Assembly: GCF_015207005.2 (NCBI RefSeq)
Contig: NZ_JADEXS020000001.1
Span: 3,968,001 to 4,032,000 of the forward strand
DNA: 64,000 nt
From: Desmonostoc muscorum LEGE 12446
Lineage (GTDB): Bacteria > Cyanobacteriota > Cyanobacteriia > Cyanobacteriales > Nostocaceae
Direction of reading: 5' to 3'
A program made the translations under genes and the position numbers. Of this stretch, positions 24,486 to 33,712 are shown in pieces (position 1 is the stretch's first letter; the number at the start of each line of letters is the position of its first letter). The notes beneath the pieces were generated by a model. The model made no database searches. It was not told the DNA's origin and saw only the letters and a program-made list of their open reading frames with translations.

Positions 24486-24767
24486 ATGAAATGGACGCTT
24501 GACGAAGCCCAAAAACAGCTACCCTCAATAATTAATGCGACTAGTCAAGAACCTCAGCTAATCTACACCGAAGAGGAATTGGTGGCCGCAATTCTAGATC
24601 CTGAGCTTTTTCGAGAATTTTTAAACTGGCGACAGAAAGCTACGAAAACATCTCTAGCTCAAGTCTTTAAAGAACTTCAGCAGTTATGTACTGAAGAAGA
24701 TTATAGTTTAGAGATACCACTACGAAGCGACCGTAACAATCCTTTTATTGAAGACGAGGATGAGTAA
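24486..24767 (+). CDS. Antitoxin of a VapC-type pair (Phd/YefM-like)
   Basis: This protein of about 93 residues starts at ATG 24486 (MKWTLDEAQKQLPSIINATS) behind GGAG; the frame's earlier ATG adds 11 residues with no family match. The N-terminal pattern (DEAQKQLPSIINA ... EPQLIYTEEELVAAILDP) is that of Phd-like antitoxins with a DNA-binding N-terminus, followed by a helical toxin-binding tail rich in acidic residues (IEDEDE). It overlaps the PIN-domain toxin gene by 8 bases. It should repress its own operon. Confidence 0.78.
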   Translation: MKWTLDEAQKQLPSIINATSQEPQLIYTEEELVAAILDPELFREFLNWRQKATKTSLAQVFKELQQLCTEEDYSLEIPLRSDRNNPFIEDEDE

Positions 24768-25158
24768 TCTTTGTGACACTAATATTATCAGTGAGTTGAC
24801 TCGTCCGATTCCAAATCCAGGGGTGATAACATGGAGCGGCACTGTGACATCTATTAACTTAAGTGTTATTACAATTGAGGAAATTTATTATGGTTTAACA
24901 GCGCAGCCTAATTCTAGAATTCAAAACTGGTTTGAAAACTTTCTTACAACTCACTGTCAAATTTTCCCCATCACCTCAGAAATTGCCAAGTGTTCAGGTG
25001 AATTGAGAGGCTTTTTGAGGACTCAAGGTAAACCCCGTTCGCAAGCTGATATACTTATTGCAGCAACAGCCAAAATACATTCCATGACTCTTGTTACTAG
25101 AAATATTAAGGATTTTGAGGGTTGTGATATATATACATTGAATCCATTTCAGCTATAA
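24760..25158 (+). CDS. VapC-like PIN-domain ribonuclease toxin
   Basis: This 132-residue protein has the PIN-domain acidic residues: Asp6 in LCDTNIISEL, Glu in ITIEEIYYGL, Asp in QADILIAATA and Asp in TRNIKDFEG. Such toxins cleave tRNA or rRNA when freed from the antitoxin encoded upstream. I chose ATG 24760 (MSNLCDTN) over an upstream in-frame TTG at 24748, because PIN domains begin close to the first Asp. All catalytic residues are present, so the toxin looks intact. Confidence 0.88.
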   Translation: MSNLCDTNIISELTRPIPNPGVITWSGTVTSINLSVITIEEIYYGLTAQPNSRIQNWFENFLTTHCQIFPITSEIAKCSGELRGFLRTQGKPRSQADILIAATAKIHSMTLVTRNIKDFEGCDIYTLNPFQL

Positions 25159-25291
25159 CAATTGTGACAATAGAATAGTCTTATTGACATTATAAGACTG
25201 CCTTGAGGCGCTCTCACTAAAATCAATAAGAGCCGATACTATAGATTAATTTCTAACCAATAAATAATAAACGTTAAATATAAAATTGCTA

Positions 25292-26092
25292 ATGTTTTTT
25301 ATAAAAGCGATTTTGAGTTTTTGCTTAATTGCTTTTTTCCTGCTATGTAGTGGAGAAGCTGAAGCCGGAGAGTTATCTGGACGGTTAACCAACTTTCCCC
25401 AGTGGGAAAAATTAACCTCCGTGGAACCGGCTTCGGGTGATTTAATTTACCCTGAATGGATGGCTGGTACTTGGGAGGTGACAAGCACCTTGGTAGATTT
25501 GGCTGCGCCTTTGGCACCAGATATTGTCACACCAGGATTTGAAGGTAATCGGCGACAATTAAATCAACCTGTAAGTTTTCTAGTAAGATTTGTAAAAGAG
25601 CAACCACAGAACACTGGGTTAAAAATACTCCCTTGGATAGATAAAAAATCACCAATTTTAGTAGCAGATAGAGCATTTAATAGTTTGAATTTGGCACGGG
25701 CTTCTTTAGGAAATGAAGCGGTGTTAGCGGTTAAAGTAGATCCAGATTCACCTAATCGTCAAATTACATTCTTGCGTAGCAGTCACCAACTAGTTTCCAT
25801 TGTTACTGCACGGGCTACAGAAACTACTCCTGATGACAAGTTCATTACTACAGAGGTATTTCAACAACTATTTAAAGGCAGTTCACGCCCCTATTTAAAC
25901 TCTGTGGAATCTACCACGGCTTACCACAAACTTTCCACAGATAATCCAACAATTGAAGCAGATCAAGTTACTGCTGTTTATCTTTCACCGCAAGATCCAA
26001 ATTATTTTACCGCAGGTTCTCGTCCAGTTGCTCTTTATCGCTATCACCTGGAATTTGTCCCTGCACAAATGCTTACTACTTCAAAGGAGTGA
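25292..26092 (+). CDS. Secreted cyanobacterial protein (DUF6816-like)
   Basis: This protein of about 266 residues starts at ATG 25292 (MFFIKAILSFCLIAFFLLCS) with a clear signal peptide, cleaved near SGEAEAG. The mature part has the lipocalin-like pattern PEWMAGTWEVTSTLVDLAAP near its start, then LNQPVSFLVRF and a final RYHLEFVP strand, which resembles cyanobacterial lumenal or periplasmic proteins related to DUF6816. No catalytic motif. The exporter gene begins 88 bases downstream on the same strand. Confidence 0.6.
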   Translation: MFFIKAILSFCLIAFFLLCSGEAEAGELSGRLTNFPQWEKLTSVEPASGDLIYPEWMAGTWEVTSTLVDLAAPLAPDIVTPGFEGNRRQLNQPVSFLVRFVKEQPQNTGLKILPWIDKKSPILVADRAFNSLNLARASLGNEAVLAVKVDPDSPNRQITFLRSSHQLVSIVTARATETTPDDKFITTEVFQQLFKGSSRPYLNSVESTTAYHKLSTDNPTIEADQVTAVYLSPQDPNYFTAGSRPVALYRYHLEFVPAQMLTTSKE

Positions 26093-26180
26093 TTTCAACT
26101 TTTAGCCCTTGACTATTTTGTAGTATACCTGTAGTATATAAGTTCCAAGTTAACGATCGCGCTCTTGGAAGGTGTGCATC

Positions 26181-28001
26181 ATGGCGACATTTCGAGATAT
26201 TGTCAGTTACTATCGCGCTGACTGGAAGCTGAGTGTTTTCAGTATTGCAGCATCTAGCATTTACGAAATTATTGATTTAGTTGTACCTTATGCGATTGGA
26301 CAGATTTTAAACGTTTTGTCTAATCAACCCTTGGATAAACCACTTGAAAGTGCGATCGCAACTTTTTCTGACATCACCAATTACCCAGTTAATAAATCTC
26401 TATCTTTGAGTATATTACTTGGCTTAATTTTTGTTGTCACTGTCTTGAGAGCGCCTACGCAAGCTTGGTTAACAATTTGGTTTCATTGGGCTATAGCTTT
26501 AAGGCGGCGTCGGTATAAAAGCCAAACAGCCATAGAAAAAATTCTCACTTTGCCACTGGAATTTTATGATGAAAATAATCCAGGACGTATTGCTGGACGC
26601 ATAGCTAGAGGTATTGGAAACCATACTTTCTCCTATCCCGAAATTGCCGGACAGTTGATTCCTAAACTGATTCGTGTACTGGCAATTTTTGTGTTTATTT
26701 TGGTGATTGAATGGCGAATTGCGGTTTTGTATTTAATTTCTTTCGTAGTTATTCTTAGCTTGACATTGAAGGATTTACAGTGGCTGATTTGGCACGAAAC
26801 TCTTCTGGATAAATATATGGAAGATACAGAAAGCCGAACTTCCGAATTGATCACTAATATCAAAACCGTGAAAGCATTTGCTACAGAAGCTAACGAACTG
26901 AAGCGGCAAAATCAGAGATTGGATCGTGAGCTAACGGTAGTTATCGATCGCATCCACAGAGGTTATGTTAAACTCTCTACTTGGCAAAGAAGCGTAATTC
27001 AGTTTTGTGTGTTTACAATTCTGGGATTAACTTTAGCAGCAACAGTAGACGGGAGAATTTCTCTTGGTCACTTTATCATGATATTAACTCTTTCTAGCAT
27101 GGCTTATGCTGAGCTAGAACCTATTAGTGTTTTGGCAGAAACTTTTGCCCGTCGTTATTCTGCTATGCTGCGGTTTCACGAGTTTCTTCAAGAACCAACT
27201 GCACCTGATTCTGCTGGTCTTTTAGAAGAGAGTAATCACACAGAATCACCTTATAAATTTAGTGGAAAAGTTGAGTTTTCCGATGTAAGTTTTGGATATA
27301 ATGCCAACCGTCAAGTTTTGCAAGATATTAACTTGTTGATTGAACCATATCAAACAGTAGCATTAGTGGGGCGTTCTGGCTCTGGAAAGTCTACTTTAGT
27401 GAAATTGCTGTTGCGATATTTTGAACCACAATCAGGTCAAATTCTCATTGATGGTCAAGATATTCGCACCTTAGATGTGGGTAAATATAGACGAAGATTA
27501 GCGATCGTTCATCAAGAAGTAGACGTTTTTAACGGTACCATATTGGATAACCTCACCTACGGTAGACCGAATGCCAGTTTGGAGGAAGTTCAAGAAGCCT
27601 GTAGAATTGCCAGAGTCGATGAAGTAATGCAGCACTTACCCCAAGGTTATTACACCGTTGTCGGGGAACGAGGCGTTCGGTTATCTGGAGGACAAAGACA
27701 ACGTTTGGGAATTGCGAGGGCGTTGTTAGTCAAACCAGACGTGCTGGTTTTTGACGAAGCCACCTCTAGCTTAGATTATGAGTCGGAACGTTCAATTCAG
27801 CTAGCAATGCGATCGATTCAAGGTACTTGTACCACCATTGTCATCGCCCACCGTTTAAGTACAGTCAGGGAAGCAGATAAGATTGTAGTTCTAGATCAAG
27901 GAAGGATTGTAGAAGTGGGTAGCCACGATGAACTTTTACGTCACGAGGGTATTTATCGCCGCTTACACTCCCTCCAAGAAACTGGAGAACTTTTAAGTTA
28001 A
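26181..28001 (+). CDS. ABC transporter, fused membrane and ATP-binding domains
   Basis: This 606-residue half-transporter starts at ATG 26181, placed behind GGAAGG; an in-frame GTG at 26172 is less likely. It has an N-terminal six-helix exporter domain (WLTIWFHWAIALRRRR, LPLEFYDENNPGRIAGRIAR) and a C-terminal nucleotide-binding domain with Walker A GRSGSGKST (about 396-404), signature RLSGGQRQR (about 501), Walker B VLVFDEATSSLD and an AHRLSTV switch His. Type IV exporters of this design act as dimers and export lipids, peptides or drugs; the substrate is not visible. There is no C39 peptidase domain, so it is not the exporter of the double-glycine peptides. Confidence 0.93.
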   Translation: MATFRDIVSYYRADWKLSVFSIAASSIYEIIDLVVPYAIGQILNVLSNQPLDKPLESAIATFSDITNYPVNKSLSLSILLGLIFVVTVLRAPTQAWLTIWFHWAIALRRRRYKSQTAIEKILTLPLEFYDENNPGRIAGRIARGIGNHTFSYPEIAGQLIPKLIRVLAIFVFILVIEWRIAVLYLISFVVILSLTLKDLQWLIWHETLLDKYMEDTESRTSELITNIKTVKAFATEANELKRQNQRLDRELTVVIDRIHRGYVKLSTWQRSVIQFCVFTILGLTLAATVDGRISLGHFIMILTLSSMAYAELEPISVLAETFARRYSAMLRFHEFLQEPTAPDSAGLLEESNHTESPYKFSGKVEFSDVSFGYNANRQVLQDINLLIEPYQTVALVGRSGSGKSTLVKLLLRYFEPQSGQILIDGQDIRTLDVGKYRRRLAIVHQEVDVFNGTILDNLTYGRPNASLEEVQEACRIARVDEVMQHLPQGYYTVVGERGVRLSGGQRQRLGIARALLVKPDVLVFDEATSSLDYESERSIQLAMRSIQGTCTTIVIAHRLSTVREADKIVVLDQGRIVEVGSHDELLRHEGIYRRLHSLQETGELLS

Positions 28002-28094
28002 GCGAAATATACCTGGCGATTAGAAATCGGGGCTACACAAACTCTCGTCCGTCTGTGCGGACTTTAGTGATTTGAAACCCAGGTCGGTGGGTTT

Positions 28095-28226
28095 CAATAC
28101 TCTTGGGTTAAGGGAAGACGCGATAAATCGCCGTCTCTACAAAGGATTGATTATTGTAGAGACGGCGATTTATGGCATCTTTGCGATCTACAATTTTCAT
28201 CAAAAAACCTTAACCGAACCGTATTG
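28095..28226. mobile_element. MITE, CAATACGGTTCGGTTAAG family, copy B
   Basis: Left end CAATACTCTTGGGTTAAGG and right end CCTTAACCGAACCGTATTG are inverted repeats with a few mismatches on the left. The interior carries GACGCGATAAATCGCCGTC and its near complement GACGGCGATTTATGGC. Its right part is the reverse complement of the left part of copy A at 7556. The right end falls exactly at the broken 5' end of the zeta-toxin-like pseudogene. Confidence 0.78.
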
Positions 28227-28667
28227 CCTTTTAACCCTGAATCTGTAGCCGTTCAAGCTGAACGATTAATGTTAGAAAAACTAAAAAATCTGGTGAATTC
28301 TGAAGCTGATTTTGCATTTGAAACAACTTTAGCGGCTCGTAATTTCGCCCGATTATTGAGAGAATATCAAGACAAAGATTATATTATCAACTTAATTTAC
28401 TTTTGATTACAAAGTCCGGAATTAGCGATCGCACGGGTACGCAGACGTGTAGAAAGTGGCGGTCACAATATCCCAGAAGATGCTATTTGCCGTCGCTATG
28501 AACGAGGTCGCAGCAACCTAATTAACTTATATTTACCTGTGTGTGATACTTGGATCGTTTATGATAATTCTGGGTCTAAAGCTATATTAGTGGCTGCATC
28601 AGATATCAATCACCAAGCAATTATCTATGAACCCCAAATCTGGAATCGAATTACAGCCAGGGAATAA
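28227..28667 (+). pseudogene. Zeta-toxin-like gene, 5' end lost to a MITE and with internal stop
   Basis: The frame reads PFNPESVAVQAERLMLEKL, then FAFETTLAARNFARLLREYQ and DKDYIINLIYF, then a TGA at 28404-28406 where family members have Trp. It continues in the same frame with LQSPELAIARVRRRVESGGH, NIPEDAICRRYERGRSNLIN and NRITARE to a TAA at 28665-28667. These are the middle and C-terminal parts of zeta-toxin-like P-loop kinases of cyanobacteria. The P-loop half is missing, and the MITE ends right at the first codons. Two independent lesions make it non-functional. The TGA could alternatively be a sequencing error, but the beheading cannot. Confidence 0.8.
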
Positions 28668-28854
28668 ACCGCAAATTCCCTTAACAGAAATCCACCAAAA
28701 AATTGATGCTGGTGTCAAAGCTGCTATTGCTAAAGCTATTGAAAGACACCGCCGTTTAGGGGAATCTGTTAGCGTTTGGCAAGACGGTAAAGTTGTGACA
28801 TTAACTGCCGATCAAATTCCTCCTCTTGATTTAACTGTTAGTGATGGCGAATAA
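28627..28854 (+). CDS. Small conserved protein, partner of the zeta-toxin-like gene
   Basis: This 75-residue protein overlaps the 3' end of the pseudogene by 41 bases. The sequence (IDAGVKAAIAKAIERHRRLG, SVSVWQDGKVVTLTADQIPP) is a helix followed by a short beta region. In other cyanobacteria proteins like this follow zeta-toxin-like genes and may be the antitoxin or an accessory; that is recalled context, not proof. With its partner broken, it may be an orphan. ATG without a strong ribosome binding site. Confidence 0.6.
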   Translation: MNPKSGIELQPGNKPQIPLTEIHQKIDAGVKAAIAKAIERHRRLGESVSVWQDGKVVTLTADQIPPLDLTVSDGE

Positions 28855-29239
28855 CACTTAAACCCTATATACGGTAGAATCTTTGCCAATTTACGAGGTT
28901 TGAAAATGGGGTTGAACAGAATGAATACGACTTAAATCGACCTGATTGCCAATGAGGTCGCAATTGTTCGCAACATTATTATTTACAATACTATAAATTT
29001 TCAACCACCAGTCATAATGTATACAATATGTGATAATAGACTTCAAGCAAAAATCACTGTGTACTAAACTTCCTCTGTCTGAGTAACCCAAAAAGCAAAG
29101 CTTACTATTTACGAGTGCGTAAGTATATAGGTGGAGTTTTTGTAATTACCATTTTATATGGAGATGAAAGCACAAATTACATTTACTAGGTATCTATGCA
29201 AGAAGTCTGATACATTATTTAAATAAAATTGTATTATTT
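28855..29239. other. 385-base spacer with no recognisable gene
   Basis: AT-rich intergenic DNA before the VWA gene. A 66-codon minus-strand frame (28891-29091) shows no family resemblance and no ribosome binding site. The promoter of the VWA-tubulin-motor operon should lie in its right part. The GTG used for the VWA gene is preceded by an in-frame TGA about 75 bases upstream. Confidence 0.55.
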
Positions 29240-30379
29240 GTGACTACAAACAAAGTTACTCCCGGACAAACACTTACTTCTACACAAAAAATCGGGTTAG
29301 ATTTAGTTGCCGTTTTGGGTGGCGGACGAGATGTTGTCTTGGCTATTGATTTGACAGAAAGCGTGGGACTCAATGATGAAGGTCGTATCCGCTTACGTCA
29401 AATTATTACAGATAGCCTAAAACCTGGAGATACTGTATACGTTATTCCTTTTGCTCAAGATATAGTTTTAACTGAAGCTAAATCGGATGTAAATCCCTTA
29501 GGCACACCCATCTACTTTAGTAGTAAAAATCAAGAAAATATTGACAAAATTTTAGCAAAAATTCCTTCGCCAGACCTGGGGTTATATGGTACAGATATTC
29601 AGCAAGCTGAATTGACTATTTATCAAGGTCTTGCTCAGATTAATCAAAATCGCCTGCAAGCAAATCAAAATATCAAACCGCAATCAGTAGTTTGGATTAG
29701 TGATGCACCTCTATTTACACAATCAGGGGTTACCTCTGATATTTGGATAGAAACGCCTGCTGGTAGTCCTTTTCGACAAGCAGATTCTACTGAAAGTCAA
29801 CAGCGACAAGCTTGGATCAAAGATTTGCCAATTAATCGGCGATCGCTATCAATCAAAACAGAGAATAATAAAGAATACAAACTCACAGTAGTAGACATTG
29901 CTCCCACAGTCCAGGAATTTTGTACACCAGCACCAGGTAATCAAGAAACTTGTTTAGTCACACCTTATTTAGTTAAAAAATTATGGCTACCTGGATTAAT
30001 TTCCATATTAATATTAATTGGACTTGTTTTAGCTGGATTAAAAGTATATCGGCTGCAAAAAAAATGGGAATTAATAGTTGATTTTGAAGTCACAGACAAA
30101 CCAGAAGACCAAAAATGCAGCTTGCCAAACAATAAAAGAATTGCAATTGGTGAATACGATTCTACTTGCGTAGATTCTATTGACTGTCCAGGTGAAGAAA
30201 TTAGAGCATATTTGGAGCGCAAAGGTGAGAAACTTTATTTAGTCCCAACTAATTTGGCTTCCATTTATTACAACGAGCGAGAAATTACCTCACGTACTCT
30301 TATAGATAAATCTAAATTTCGCCTCAATTGTCCACATCGCAAGCGCGACTACGAAATCACTATCAAATTAAAAAAATAG
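29240..30379 (+). CDS. VWA-domain membrane protein, first gene of the tubulin/motor operon
   Basis: This 379-residue protein has an N-terminal von Willebrand A domain with a MIDAS-type motif, DLTES (Asp37 in VVLAIDLTESVGLND), and supporting residues in DTVYVIPFAQDIV and PQSVVWISDAPLF. A single transmembrane helix follows at about 250-270 (WLPGLISILILIGLVLAGLK), and then a C-terminal region of about 100 residues (FEVTDKPEDQKCSL ... HRKRDYEITIKLKK). The only start is GTG, with no ribosome binding site and no signal peptide, although the topology would put the VWA domain outside. The real start may lie upstream, or the 5' end may be frameshifted. It is 20 bases from the tubulin-like gene. The ligand is unknown. 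Confidence 0.8.
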   Translation: MTTNKVTPGQTLTSTQKIGLDLVAVLGGGRDVVLAIDLTESVGLNDEGRIRLRQIITDSLKPGDTVYVIPFAQDIVLTEAKSDVNPLGTPIYFSSKNQENIDKILAKIPSPDLGLYGTDIQQAELTIYQGLAQINQNRLQANQNIKPQSVVWISDAPLFTQSGVTSDIWIETPAGSPFRQADSTESQQRQAWIKDLPINRRSLSIKTENNKEYKLTVVDIAPTVQEFCTPAPGNQETCLVTPYLVKKLWLPGLISILILIGLVLAGLKVYRLQKKWELIVDFEVTDKPEDQKCSLPNNKRIAIGEYDSTCVDSIDCPGEEIRAYLERKGEKLYLVPTNLASIYYNEREITSRTLIDKSKFRLNCPHRKRDYEITIKLKK

Positions 30380-30398
30380 TAATTCTTAGGTGCATACT

Positions 30399-33300
30399 AT
30401 GAGTCAAGCAACTACAAATGAATTTCAATATCGGGGAATCAACCGTACAATTTGTATCGGCTTAGGCGGTACTGGACGCGATGTTTTAATGAGAATTCGG
30501 CGGTTAATTGTTGACCGTTATGGAGATTTAAGCAACCTGCCAATTGTGAGTTTTATCCACATTGACACAGACAAAGCCGCAACCCAAGTAACAGGTATTC
30601 GTACAGGAAGTACCTATCACGGTGTAGACCTCAGTTTCAAAGAAGCAGAGAAAGTCAGTGCTACAATGTCGTCCAATGAAGTTGGCATGTTTATCCAAGG
30701 ATTGGAGCGACGTTCAGAATATACTCGTCATGGCCCATACGACCATATTGGCAGATGGTTTCCACCACAATTACTGCGAAATATTAAAGCAGTCGAAGAA
30801 GGTGCAAAAGGTATTCGACCTGTAGGTAGACTAGCTTTTTTCCACAATTATCAAAAGATTAAAACAGCAATTGAAAGCGCAGAAAGGCGCACTAGAGGAC
30901 ATGATTCTTTATTACTAAAAGCAGGTTTAAAAGTCGAACCTGGACTGAGCATTTTTGTAGTCGGTTCTCTTTGTGGTGGTACTGGTAGCGGCATGTTTTT
31001 GGACATTGCTTATAGTCTCAGACATCTTTATGGCGATCAAAGTGCCAAAATTTTCAGCTATTTAATCATTAGTCCAGAATTATATGGCAATGCTCCCAGC
31101 ATGAGCGCCAACACTTATGCTGCTCTCAAAGAACTAAATTATTACAGTACACCAGGAACAAAATTTGAAGCTTGTTATGATATTGCAAATTTAACTGTTA
31201 TTCAAGAACAACGTCCACCATTTGACTATACCTATTTAGTATCTAGTCAAACCGGAGGGGAATATTCAATTCTTGTCCAAGGTAAGCTATGTAATGTTAT
31301 TGCTCATAAAATCGCTCTGGATTTTTCCAGTGAATTAGCACCAGCAATTAAAGGTAGTAGAGACAATTTTCTCCAGCACATGATTCAGTGGGATAAACAC
31401 CCACGTCCTAATACCCAGCGTTATTTAACATTTGGCTTAGCCGCTATTTATTTTCCCCGCGACACTATTGTACAAATTGCCTTAAACCGCGTTAGTTTAG
31501 AACTAGTGAAATTTTGGTTAAGTGGCAAGGGTCAAAGTCCAGATCCCGTAAAATTAATTGAGCAATTCCTGATTCAACATCATTGGCATAACGATCCAGA
31601 AAACAAGGATAATTTTACTAGTAAACTTGCAGAATCAGTTCAAGAAAATAACAAGAGCTTTCGTAATACTATCAGTGCTTGGAGAAATAAATTAGAACGG
31701 CAAATTTCCGAGTGCCAAAAGCGTGAAAACCGCAATGATATTCGCGGACAATTGCCACGAGAATTTAGAGAACAATTCCGCAAAATCCAGCCTGGTGAAA
31801 CTGAAAGTACTAGGGGAATTTGGCTCACAAGACTACTACAGATTTCTCCAAATATTACCAAGGAACTAAAAACTAATATTGATGATTATCTCGGTCAATT
31901 ACTCACACCAACAGATGCTAATTTTTCTATTAAAAGTACCCGCGACTGGCTAGATGCTTTACAACATGAGTTGCATAATTATCAATTAAATTTGCAAGAA
32001 CAAATCACCGATAAGGGTGGTATGAAAATCATAGAAGATTTAGACAGAAAATGGCGAGATACTGAACAAACAATCGAGGATATTGAACAAAAACCCAGTA
32101 TACCGCTGCTGAATAATAAAAATAGCCAATTCCAAGATGAAGCCAGAAGATCAATACAGGAAGCCTGCAAAATTATTCAGCATAACTTTGATGTCACAGT
32201 TGTTCAAGAAGCACTAAAAATTGTTAATTACCTGCAAAAACATGTTCAAGAAAGAACAACTCAACTTGCAGCATTTAGCAGCTTAGTAGACGATTTACAA
32301 AGTTTCTACGAAAAGCAAGATAGGGATTTGAGACAATTGAATTTTGATGAAATGAGCGGTGAAGCAATATTTGATAGTGAAGATATTGATAGCTGCTATC
32401 AAACTATTTTACCAACAGATGATTTACGTCGGCAATTTGTTTTAGTCAGTTCTACAATTACAGAACAAACTGGTAGAGGACAAACTTTAGCAAGTTTTAT
32501 AGATAGAGAACGCAGTACTATAGAACAGTTACAAAAAGAAATTGATCTCAAAGTTGATAAATTATTTGCTTCTCGAAGTATTAATATTATCAATTCTGTG
32601 ATTAAACGCTTTATGCAAAACTACTCCCTAGCAGTGCGTTCAACTCGCTTAGCACAAGTGATGCAGGAAGCTGAACCCCTTTTGCGTTTGAATTTAAGCG
32701 ATCCCTATTTTCGTGAAGATCCTGCTAAAAGTAGCAAATTAGTAGGTTTTAAAGATACAGATGATTCAGAAGTCAGACAGTTTAAAACTTTACTTACACA
32801 AGATATCGGAGTCGAACCCAGTGTTTTAAAAGCAACACAAGCTGAAGACGAAATTTTAATTGTTAATGAGTATGCTGGTTTTCCTCTCAGACTAATTAGT
32901 GGTTTGGAAAGAATGAGAAATCCCTATCTACGGGAACAGCATTCTACTTCTTCTTTTCTCCATAACGACTATAACGTTTCTTTCCCTGATATTATCCCGC
33001 CTGATGCTAAAAAAATGGAAGAATTGGAGGATATTTTTTATCCTTGTCTAGCTTTGAGATTATTAGAAAATAATCGGGAAAATAAACAGTTAGAATTTCA
33101 ATATTATGACCAATTACGCGATAGTCATAATATTGCTGCTTTAAGTCTAGAGTGGAGTCAAGCTTTAGAGGAACTTGCTAATCGCCAAGATATGACTGAA
33201 GCTTTGCGACAGCTTTTAGATAATGAAATTGCTGTCATCGCCAGACAACCTCAAGTGTGGGAAAATGCATATTTACCCAAATTAAGACAATTTACTGAAG

Positions 33301-33692
33301 AAGTAGATCGATTACCAGAAGATAATCCTAATTATCCCTACAAAACAGCAGTAATTGGAAGTTCTCAAACTAATGATCCCACAGCTAAAGAAGGGATAAT
33401 CCCTCGTTTTCGTAAAAAGATAAATGAGCAGTTTAAAAATTTCCAAAACCGGAGTATTGCGCCAAGCAAGAATACACTAAATCAGCAAGCAATTACTGAT
33501 GCTAGCGAAATCGTGATTGATTCTCCAGTGGATTATATTGATAATCGGACGCCAAGATTAGATTATACTGATAATCGAGCAAAAAGACGCTTGGAATTGG
33601 AGCGACTCAAACAAGATTTAGCTGATGAATTAATTACTGAAGAAGAGTACGATCGCGAAAAACAAAAAATCTTCGCTCAATACCCTTTATAG
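30399..33692 (+). CDS. Tubulin/FtsZ-like GTPase with long coiled region (Tubulin_2-type)
   Basis: This 1,098-residue protein starts at ATG 30399. The N-terminus has IGLGGTGRDVLMRIRRL (residues 20-36), a tubulin/FtsZ-type first nucleotide loop. Residues 192-198 are CGGTGSG in VVGSLCGGTGSGMFLDIA, equivalent to the GGGTG(S/T)G tubulin signature. A helical, probably coiled-coil middle of several hundred residues follows (many Glu/Gln/Lys/Leu), and the end (RLKQDLADELITEEEYDREK) looks like a SHOCT-type short domain. Proteins of this class are annotated as tubulin-like but are uncharacterised. It is far longer than FtsZ. It lies between the VWA gene and the channel gene with tight spacing, suggesting a cytoplasmic filament or switch tied to a membrane motor. 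GTP binding is inferred. Confidence 0.82.
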   Translation: MSQATTNEFQYRGINRTICIGLGGTGRDVLMRIRRLIVDRYGDLSNLPIVSFIHIDTDKAATQVTGIRTGSTYHGVDLSFKEAEKVSATMSSNEVGMFIQGLERRSEYTRHGPYDHIGRWFPPQLLRNIKAVEEGAKGIRPVGRLAFFHNYQKIKTAIESAERRTRGHDSLLLKAGLKVEPGLSIFVVGSLCGGTGSGMFLDIAYSLRHLYGDQSAKIFSYLIISPELYGNAPSMSANTYAALKELNYYSTPGTKFEACYDIANLTVIQEQRPPFDYTYLVSSQTGGEYSILVQGKLCNVIAHKIALDFSSELAPAIKGSRDNFLQHMIQWDKHPRPNTQRYLTFGLAAIYFPRDTIVQIALNRVSLELVKFWLSGKGQSPDPVKLIEQFLIQHHWHNDPENKDNFTSKLAESVQENNKSFRNTISAWRNKLERQISECQKRENRNDIRGQLPREFREQFRKIQPGETESTRGIWLTRLLQISPNITKELKTNIDDYLGQLLTPTDANFSIKSTRDWLDALQHELHNYQLNLQEQITDKGGMKIIEDLDRKWRDTEQTIEDIEQKPSIPLLNNKNSQFQDEARRSIQEACKIIQHNFDVTVVQEALKIVNYLQKHVQERTTQLAAFSSLVDDLQSFYEKQDRDLRQLNFDEMSGEAIFDSEDIDSCYQTILPTDDLRRQFVLVSSTITEQTGRGQTLASFIDRERSTIEQLQKEIDLKVDKLFASRSINIINSVIKRFMQNYSLAVRSTRLAQVMQEAEPLLRLNLSDPYFREDPAKSSKLVGFKDTDDSEVRQFKTLLTQDIGVEPSVLKATQAEDEILIVNEYAGFPLRLISGLERMRNPYLREQHSTSSFLHNDYNVSFPDIIPPDAKKMEELEDIFYPCLALRLLENNRENKQLEFQYYDQLRDSHNIAALSLEWSQALEELANRQDMTEALRQLLDNEIAVIARQPQVWENAYLPKLRQFTEEVDRLPEDNPNYPYKTAVIGSSQTNDPTAKEGIIPRFRKKINEQFKNFQNRSIAPSKNTLNQQAITDASEIVIDSPVDYIDNRTPRLDYTDNRAKRRLELERLKQDLADELITEEEYDREKQKIFAQYPL

Positions 33693-33712
33693 TTTATTTT
33701 TCAGGTTGGTTA

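Noticed and set aside
26181..28001. The ABC exporter as transporter of the double-glycine peptides
   Set aside because: It lacks a C39 peptidase domain and is 19 kb away from the peptide genes with unrelated neighbours.
28891..29091. 66-codon minus-strand frame before the VWA gene
   Set aside because: No ribosome binding site, no recognisable family and atypical composition; treated as non-coding.
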